Source: Sphingorhabdus sp.
GTDB taxonomy: Bacteria; Pseudomonadota; Alphaproteobacteria; Sphingomonadales; Sphingomonadaceae
Assembly (NCBI RefSeq): GCF_029865925.1
Contig: NZ_JARXAI010000088.1
Span: 1-47,792, forward strand
Direction: 5' to 3'
Length of the DNA stretch: 47,792 nt
Shown in pieces: positions 43,242 through 47,792 of this stretch (positions within the stretch are counted from its first letter, which is position 1; each line of letters starts with the position of its first letter). A model generated the notes under the pieces. The model searched no databases. It had not been told where the DNA came from and saw nothing but the letters and a program-made list of their open reading frames with translations. A program made the translations under genes and the position numbers.

Positions 43242-44711
43242 ATGAATTGCATGCCAGACCCTTTGCAGACAATGGAAAATACCGTGCCAGATGTAAACAT
43301 TTTATCGGAATTTCGGGCCGTATTGGGGCCAAAGGGCTATTCAGACGAAAACGACGTCATTTCGCCTTGGCTAACCGACTGGCGTGGGCGTTTTACAGGA
43401 TCGTCACCTGCCCTGCTCTCACCCGCCAATACGCAAGAGGTTTCTGCGGTGATAAAGCTTGCGGCCAAACACAGAATTTCGCTTGTTCCGCAGGGCGGGA
43501 ATAGCGGCATGGTCGCCGGCGCAACCCCAGATAGCAGCGGACAGCAGCTTATCCTTTCCCTGCGGCGGATGAACAGCATCACGGCGATTGACGCGGATGA
43601 CGGCTTGGTGACGTGCGATGCTGGGGTAATTCTGCAGAATTTGCACGGGGCCGCAGCAAAAGTCGGCAGACGCTTCCCTTTGACCTTAGGTGGGAAGGGG
43701 TCGGCCACAATCGGCGGTCTTATTTCGACAAATGCTGGCGGGACCCAAGTTTTGCGACACGGCACAATGCGTATGTTGGTGGCGGGACTTGAGGCGGTAC
43801 TACCCGACGGATCCATCTATGATGCGATGGCGCCGCTGAAAAAAGACAACCGCGGATATGATTTGAAACAGCTACTGATTGGCGCGGAGGGCACTATTGG
43901 CGTTGTCACGAAAGCCGTCCTGCACACTGTCCCTGCGTTGCTGGATCGCTGCGTCGTGTGGGCAGGTATCGACAGCCCAGCCCAAGCTTATGAATTGCTG
44001 CTGTTCATGCAGCGGCACGGCCGTGAGCGACTTGAAGGGTTCGAGATACTGCCAGACCGCGCGTTGAACACTGTTACTACCCACATCGCAGGCACGCGCG
44101 CGCCGCTTGAAACGCAGCACCGCTGGCATGCGTTGATGGAGTTTGCTCAGGATGACGCCGCCCAGTCGTCACCCCGCGAATTGGCGATGCATCTGCTAGA
44201 GCAGGCCATGAGCGCCAATCTGCTCGGCAACGCAACCATAGCAAGCAGCGACGCACAAGCGGAAGCCTTCTGGAAAATCCGCGACACTATTGCCGAGGCC
44301 GAACGTGCTGCAGGGCCGGCGCTGCAACATGATATCAGCGTGCCCGTGGCGGCTATGGCGCGGTTTATTGAGGTTGAAGCCCCCCCGATTGAAGCCGCGT
44401 ATCCGGGCACAAAAATATTAGCCTTTGGACATTTGGGCGACGGCAACATCCATTTCCACGTCAAGGCGCCCGACGGCGTCGATATAGTCAATTGGTATGC
44501 GGGTGACGGTAAAGCTATCACGTCGCACGTCTACGACCGGGTCCGCGCATATGGCGGATCACTCTCGGCTGAACATGGGATTGGGCAGGCAAAGATAGCC
44601 GAGTTTGAACGATTAGCAGAGCCAGCCCGGCTGGCGGCCTTACGTGCAATTAAAAATGCATTTGATCCGCTCGGCATTATGAACCCGGGCAAGCTTGTTC
44701 CACTTGCCTAA
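43242..44711 (+). CDS. FAD-binding oxidase, GlcD / D-2-hydroxyacid dehydrogenase type
   Basis: Flavoprotein of about 489 residues in the VAO/PCMH family, oxidising a D-2-hydroxyacid such as glycolate, D-lactate or D-2-hydroxyglutarate. The FAD domain shows LVPQGGNSGMVAGATPD, LTLGGKGSATIGGLISTNAGGTQVLRHGTMRMLVAGLEAVLPDG and LLIGAEGTIGVVTKAVL. The C-terminal substrate domain has FGHLGDGNIHFHVK and SAEHGIGQAK, ending FDPLGIMNPGKLVP. The start is uncertain: ATGs at 43242, 43251 and 43275 are possible and none has a strong ribosome-binding site. Confidence 0.9.
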   Translation: MNCMPDPLQTMENTVPDVNILSEFRAVLGPKGYSDENDVISPWLTDWRGRFTGSSPALLSPANTQEVSAVIKLAAKHRISLVPQGGNSGMVAGATPDSSGQQLILSLRRMNSITAIDADDGLVTCDAGVILQNLHGAAAKVGRRFPLTLGGKGSATIGGLISTNAGGTQVLRHGTMRMLVAGLEAVLPDGSIYDAMAPLKKDNRGYDLKQLLIGAEGTIGVVTKAVLHTVPALLDRCVVWAGIDSPAQAYELLLFMQRHGRERLEGFEILPDRALNTVTTHIAGTRAPLETQHRWHALMEFAQDDAAQSSPRELAMHLLEQAMSANLLGNATIASSDAQAEAFWKIRDTIAEAERAAGPALQHDISVPVAAMARFIEVEAPPIEAAYPGTKILAFGHLGDGNIHFHVKAPDGVDIVNWYAGDGKAITSHVYDRVRAYGGSLSAEHGIGQAKIAEFERLAEPARLAALRAIKNAFDPLGIMNPGKLVPLA

Positions 44712-44776
44712 CGCCTGCTGTCCGCCTAAAGCGCCGGATCGAATTTTCGTCACATAATCAAGCACTGGAGTTACAT

Positions 44777-45556
44777 ATGGCCACCGCACCCCAAGCCGCC
44801 AACTTGCCACTTTTGTACAACGACCTGATCCCGCTTAACAGCAACGATCACGTGACCTGGAAATCGCGTATGCTTGAAAACGCGAAATTTATGGATGGAC
44901 AACACGCTATCCCGTTGACGATTGAGGAGTTCGTTCCCGCATCGCGCAACTATCCGATCATTTTTTCCGCGACGGACAATCCCGTGCCGCTGATCCTCAT
45001 GGGCATGAATGAAGGCGTGAACACCTTCATGAACGAAGATGGGCAGTTTGACCGTCCCGTATATATCCCTGCATATATCCGGCGCTATCCCTTCCTGCTT
45101 GCAAAGTTGCGTCCGGATACAGACGAGTTGTCCTTGTGCTTTGACCCAACGTCTGGAGCAGTGGGTGAATTCGACGAAGGCACACCAATGTTCGAAGACG
45201 GCAAGCCAAGCGAGAACACGCAAGCCATTTTGAAGTTCTGTGAAGACTTTGAAAATGCCGGCGCGCAAACGCATGCCTTTGTCGAAGAACTGATAAAACT
45301 CGACCTTCTCATGGACGGCGAAGTGTCCATCCAACAAGAGGGCCAAGAGCAGCCGTTTATCTATCGCGGCTTCAAAATGATTGACGAGACAAAGTTGCGC
45401 GATCTGCGCGGTGACACTGTCCGCAAGTTAAACCAGAATGGTATCTTGGCACTGATCCACGCGCATTTATTCTCGCTGCAATTAATGCGGGAAATATTTG
45501 CAGTTCAGGTCGCACAGGGTAAGGTGCCGCAAGTGACGGAATTGCCTTCGAACTGA
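44777..45556 (+). CDS. SapC family protein
   Basis: Soluble protein of 259 residues belonging to the family named after SapC. Landmarks are LIPLNSNDHVTWKSR, HAIPLTIEEFVPASRNYPIIFS, MGMNEGVNTFMNEDGQF and RPVYIPAYIRRYPFLLA. In sphingomonads these proteins usually accompany TonB receptors and tryptophan-halogenase-like enzymes, but here no such gene is directly adjacent. Despite the name it is not a transport permease, since no membrane segments are present. Its function is unknown. Confidence 0.9.
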   Translation: MATAPQAANLPLLYNDLIPLNSNDHVTWKSRMLENAKFMDGQHAIPLTIEEFVPASRNYPIIFSATDNPVPLILMGMNEGVNTFMNEDGQFDRPVYIPAYIRRYPFLLAKLRPDTDELSLCFDPTSGAVGEFDEGTPMFEDGKPSENTQAILKFCEDFENAGAQTHAFVEELIKLDLLMDGEVSIQQEGQEQPFIYRGFKMIDETKLRDLRGDTVRKLNQNGILALIHAHLFSLQLMREIFAVQVAQGKVPQVTELPSN

Positions 45557-45574
45557 TTTCGATTGCTTCCTACG

Positions 45575-45605
45575 TGCCGTCACCCCCTCTTCAGGAGTGA
45601 CGGCA
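45575..45605 (+). promoter_or_regulatory. Stem-loop covering the start of the cytochrome b561 gene
   Basis: TGCCGTCAC (45575-45583) pairs perfectly with GTGACGGCA (45597-45605). The last base of the 3' arm is the A of the ATG, and the ribosome-binding site CAGGAG (45592-45597) is in the 13-nt loop and loop edge. No T-tract follows, so it is not a terminator for sapC. It may modulate translation start. Confidence 0.5.
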
Positions 45606-46129
45606 TGGGCAAATATAGTAAAATCGCGATCCTATTTCATTGGGCGATAGCCCTATTGATTGGCGCCAACATCCTGTTGGCAAATCTGGCGGAAGATCTG
45701 CCTAAGGCGGCGCGCGCGGCTTACATGAGCCCGCATAAGGCCATTGGCATTTCCATTTTGGTCCTGACTGTCGGCCGGATTTTATGGCGCCTTAGCCACC
45801 GTCCACCTGCGATGCCTGACAAGGTGGCTGGTTTACAAGCCAAAGCGGGCCTTACGGTTCACATTTTATTCTACGTCCTCATGATCGTCATGCCACTCAC
45901 AGGTTGGCTCATGATTGGTGCAAATGGCAAAGCCGCGCCAGTGGATTTCTTTGGCCTGTTCACCGTTGATATGGCCATTGGCAAAAATACAATGCTGTCG
46001 GGCTTCGCGCATGAGAGCCACGAATTCTTGGCAACGCCGCTGCTTATTCTCATAGGTCTGCATGTCATGGGCGCGCTGAAGCACCAGTTTATCGACAAGA
46101 TGCCGTTCATTCAACGCATGTGGCCTTAG
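45605..46129 (+). CDS. Cytochrome b561 family protein (cytochrome b)
   Basis: Four-helix membrane protein of 174 residues (ILFHWAIALLIGANILLANLA, HKAIGISILVLTVGRILWRL, HILFYVLMIVMPLTGWLMI, PLLILIGLHVMGALKHQFID). Haem-ligand histidines sit in the helices as in the bacterial b561 type (FHWAIA, SPHKAIG, LHVMGALKH). It would pass electrons between quinol and a periplasmic acceptor, possibly superoxide as in CybB. The ATG at 45605 has CAGGAG seven bases upstream; the stem-loop described separately covers this region. Confidence 0.9.
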   Translation: MGKYSKIAILFHWAIALLIGANILLANLAEDLPKAARAAYMSPHKAIGISILVLTVGRILWRLSHRPPAMPDKVAGLQAKAGLTVHILFYVLMIVMPLTGWLMIGANGKAAPVDFFGLFTVDMAIGKNTMLSGFAHESHEFLATPLLILIGLHVMGALKHQFIDKMPFIQRMWP

Positions 46130-46199
46130 GCAGCTAACGCACATTTCCCCACAATATTCCGGCGACTGGCCGCCTGCGGGGATAAAATACGAATTTGAG

Positions 46200-46229
46200 T
46201 CTTGAAACTGACACGAGAAGAGCCCATTT
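46200..46229 (+). promoter_or_regulatory. Candidate sigma32 (RpoH)-type promoter
   Basis: CTTGAAA (46201-46207), a 15-nt spacer, then CCCATTT (46223-46229). This is very close to the RpoH heat-shock consensus (CTTGAAA, N11-16, CCCCATNT). A transcript would start near 46235, exactly before the first hairpin of the candidate small RNA. Confidence 0.6.
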
Positions 46230-46234
46230 CTAGT

Positions 46235-46337
46235 ACTGGATGGAATCATCCCCTCCCGTTTCCATCCAACCGGTGCCTGCATGGGCACCAACTCCCTGAA
46301 CCTTGGCCACCCCGGAACATTCCGGGGTGGTTTTTTT
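46235..46337 (+). ncRNA. Candidate small RNA with C-rich anti-Shine-Dalgarno loop
   Basis: About 103 nt, no open reading frame, three hairpins. Hairpin 1 has a 9-bp stem TGGATGGAA/TTCCATCCA (46237-46245, 46260-46268) with a 14-nt loop containing CCCCTCCC. Hairpin 2 is GGTGCC/GGCACC (46272-46277, 46284-46289). A single-stranded linker carries ACTCCCTG. Hairpin 3 is CCACCCCGGAA/TTCCGGGGTGG (46307-46330) followed by T7, a strong terminator. Loops rich in CCUCCUCCC-like sequence are the hallmark of the alphaproteobacterial CcsR, cuckoo and alpha-r14 sRNAs, which pair with ribosome-binding sites. Membership is inferred from these features only. Confidence 0.6.
46307..46337 (+). terminator. Strong intrinsic terminator
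   Basis: Eleven-base arms CCACCCCGGAA and TTCCGGGGTGG followed by TTTTTTT (46331-46337). It ends the candidate sRNA and any read-through from cytochrome b561. It has no T-tract on the minus strand, so it does not serve the convergent amidohydrolase gene. Confidence 0.93.
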
Positions 46338-46343
46338 ACGCCT

Positions 46344-47213
46344 TCATTCGGCGGCAATCAGCGCGGCAGAGCCTAAGGCCTCGTCTGCAAGCGCGGCGAC
46401 AAGGGCTGGGATAAGCGCACTGATGCGATCAAGGCCGTCACCGGGCTGACGCAAATCGGGATCGAGATAGAGCGACCTGTCGACTTCGAGTTGAAGGGCG
46501 TGGATGTTCGCGCGCGGCCTTGCATGACGGCGCAAGATATACGCGCCAGCATAGGGATGGTTCAGCGCCGCAACATAACCCTGGGCATGCAGTCGCGATA
46601 ACAGCAGCTCTGCATATATGGACGCTGCGCTTTTACCGAACCGGTCGCCGACCACAAATTGCGGCGCGGGTCCGTCAGCGGCGCTGCGGATTGGCGGCAT
46701 GCTGTGTAAATCCAGCAGGATAGCGACCCCGAACCTTTGCCGCATACGCTCCAGTATCGCGCCGACTGTGTCATGATAAGGCTGGTGGAGGGATGTTATA
46801 CGGTGCTGCACTTCATCCAGCGTGAACTGACGCTTCCAAAGCTCACCCTCCCCTGAGAGCCGCCGCGGGATGAGGCCAAGGCCGCCCCGCGTTTTGACCC
46901 CGGGGCTTGGATAATCCCCCCGCTGCGCCCCTTGCACCATATCTGCGTCGACATCCTGCGTGTCCCGGTTCAGGTCAATCCACGCCCGCGCTCGGTGCGC
47001 CATAATTACGGGATGCCCCATTTGCACGCAACGGCGCGTCAGCAGGTCAGCATATCGGTCCTCAAGCCGAACCAGAGCGGCAGGCGGAAGCCGAAGTGCG
47101 TCGTAAATGTCATTGGGATAATCGCGCCCGGCATGGGGCACGGACAGCAACACCGGGACCGATGGCGCATCGGTGCCCCAACTTGCAAACCCATCTGCAT
47201 CCCGTGTCGTCAC
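46344..47213 (-). CDS. N-formylglutamate amidohydrolase
   Basis: Hydrolase of about 289 residues related to HutG-type N-formylglutamate deformylase. Landmarks are PVLLSVPHAGRDYPNDIYDAL, EDRYADLLTRRCVQMGHPVIMAHRARAWIDLNRD, LLDLHSMPP, FVVGDRFGKSA and IHALQLEVDRSLYLD. The start is uncertain. A GTG at 47213 has AAGGTGAGG at ideal spacing, while GTGs at 47225 and 47270 are also open. No other histidine-utilisation genes are present; in other Alphaproteobacteria a gene of this type is also found beside cpdR. It is divergent from cpdR. Confidence 0.9.
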   Translation of the reverse strand: MTTRDADGFASWGTDAPSVPVLLSVPHAGRDYPNDIYDALRLPPAALVRLEDRYADLLTRRCVQMGHPVIMAHRARAWIDLNRDTQDVDADMVQGAQRGDYPSPGVKTRGGLGLIPRRLSGEGELWKRQFTLDEVQHRITSLHQPYHDTVGAILERMRQRFGVAILLDLHSMPPIRSAADGPAPQFVVGDRFGKSAASIYAELLLSRLHAQGYVAALNHPYAGAYILRRHARPRANIHALQLEVDRSLYLDPDLRQPGDGLDRISALIPALVAALADEALGSAALIAAE

Positions 47214-47347
47214 GTGCGTCCTCACCTTGCTCCCAGTGATTATTGGCAGATAATTGGCAAGATGGTGCACAAAAAATTAATTCTCCGCAATTATTCAGGT
47301 TGTTCAGGGCGACGCCCGCATTGTCTAGGGATTTTTAAGGACCGGTG

Positions 47348-47725
47348 ATGTTCCGCATTTTGCTCGCTGAAGATGAACAGGTCATGCACGCATATCTCGC
47401 GCAGGCGTTGGAACGATCGGGCTATAAAGTCGTCGCTGTTGATCGTGGCACCGCAGCCGCGCCCTTGCTCGAGGCAGAGCGGTTCGGCTTGTTGCTCACC
47501 GACATAATCATACCGGAAATGCACAGGATCCAACTCGCGCGCCATTGCGACACGGTTTCGCCAAGCACCGAAGTCATATTCATCACAGGATTTTCCGGCG
47601 TCACCCTGCGCGCCGGCGCGTCGATACCAAATGCCAAGGTTCTGGCTAAACCCTTCCATCTCAAGGATCTGGTTCTGGAGGTCGAGCGGCTCTATGCCAA
47701 GGAAAGCTTAGGCGAATTGAAATAG
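47348..47725 (+). CDS. cpdR: Single-domain response regulator CpdR
   Basis: Receiver-only protein of 125 residues. In Caulobacter, unphosphorylated CpdR brings ClpXP to the cell pole and primes it to degrade cell-cycle proteins. The family is recognised from RILLAEDEQVMHAYLAQALE, VDRGTAAAPLLEAERFGLLLTD and the C-terminal AKVLAKPFHLKDLVLEVERLY. Receiver residues are the acidic triad near 8-10, phospho-acceptor Asp52, Thr80 and Lys101. After the acceptor the loop reads PEMHRIQLA where CpdR normally has PEMDGIELA. The ATG at 47348 with AAGGA upstream is preferred over a GTG at 47345. Confidence 0.92.
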   Translation: MFRILLAEDEQVMHAYLAQALERSGYKVVAVDRGTAAAPLLEAERFGLLLTDIIIPEMHRIQLARHCDTVSPSTEVIFITGFSGVTLRAGASIPNAKVLAKPFHLKDLVLEVERLYAKESLGELK

Positions 47726-47768
47726 GCTTGAATGATACACCAAGCCCCGCTAGACGCTGGCGCAGCGT

Positions 47769-47792
47769 GGGCGTATAGCTCAGTGGTAGAGC
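47769..47792 (+). tRNA. 5' part of a tRNA (cut by window edge)
   Basis: GGGCGTATAGCTCAGTGGTA followed by GAGC is an acceptor strand plus a complete D-arm (AGCTCAGTGGTAGAGC). The anticodon lies outside the window. Similar sequences occur in alphaproteobacterial valine and alanine tRNAs, so the identity is left open. Confidence 0.9.

Noticed and set aside
45575-45605. Stem-loop considered as the terminator of sapC
   Set aside because: No T-tract follows, and the 3' arm runs into the start codon of the next gene.

Overview
The window looks like a chromosomal segment of a sphingomonad (Alphaproteobacteria, Sphingomonadales). The evidence is three TonB-dependent receptors, an unlinked housekeeping set with alphaproteobacterial signatures (CpdR, UPF0262, Bpt arginyl-type transferase, DnaB, Dcd), a SapC-family protein, YdbS/YdbT PH-domain proteins and moderately GC-rich coding sequence. 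Genus assignment is inference. No insertion sequence, phage gene, CRISPR array or rRNA was seen. The only tRNA is the first 24 nt of one at the right edge.

Layout. 1-5.4 kb: the start of a probable acyl-CoA dehydrogenase, a Tat-exported PhoD-type phosphatase, then a BetI-like TetR regulator divergent from a Rieske oxygenase/FAD-oxidoreductase pair. 5.4-14.5 kb: a TonB receptor, then a minus-strand chain xdhC - mocA - TPR/sulfotransferase. This chain diverges from an isoquinoline-oxidoreductase-like molybdenum hydroxylase (2Fe-2S subunit, exported Mo subunit) and a GNAT gene. 14.5-20.4 kb: a cobalamin riboswitch followed by a tightly overlapping btuB-btuF-btuC-btuD operon that ends in a lipoprotein PhoD-like metallophosphatase. 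20.4-29.6 kb: mostly core genes, namely the ydbS/ydbT pair, a nitronate monooxygenase, lysC, ubiG, dnaB, UPF0262, a degenerate GH25 protein fused translationally to cdd, and dcd. 29.8-38 kb: saccharopine-dehydrogenase-like oxidoreductase, secreted M28 peptidase, ArfB, free Met-R-sulfoxide reductase, Bpt, threonine ammonia-lyase, 3-hydroxyisobutyrate-dehydrogenase-like enzyme, a decayed amidohydrolase 5' end and an MDR reductase. 38-47.8 kb: a large TonB receptor behind a 24-bp tandem duplication, a DEAD-box helicase, a small secreted Cys protein, a GlcD-type FAD oxidase, SapC, cytochrome b561, a candidate small RNA, N-formylglutamate amidohydrolase, CpdR and the tRNA.

How the parts work together. 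The B12 operon is a complete outer-membrane-to-cytoplasm corrinoid uptake route under riboswitch control, with an unexplained phosphatase as its last cistron. The molybdenum cluster carries its own cofactor cytidylation and insertion factors. The most striking non-coding signal is between cytochrome b561 and the amidohydrolase: a near-consensus sigma32-type promoter (CTTGAAA-N15-CCCATTT) ends just before a roughly 100-nt stretch folding into three hairpins, the first with a CCCCTCCC loop and the last an intrinsic terminator. This resembles the anti-Shine-Dalgarno CCUCCUCCC-type stress sRNAs of other Alphaproteobacteria.
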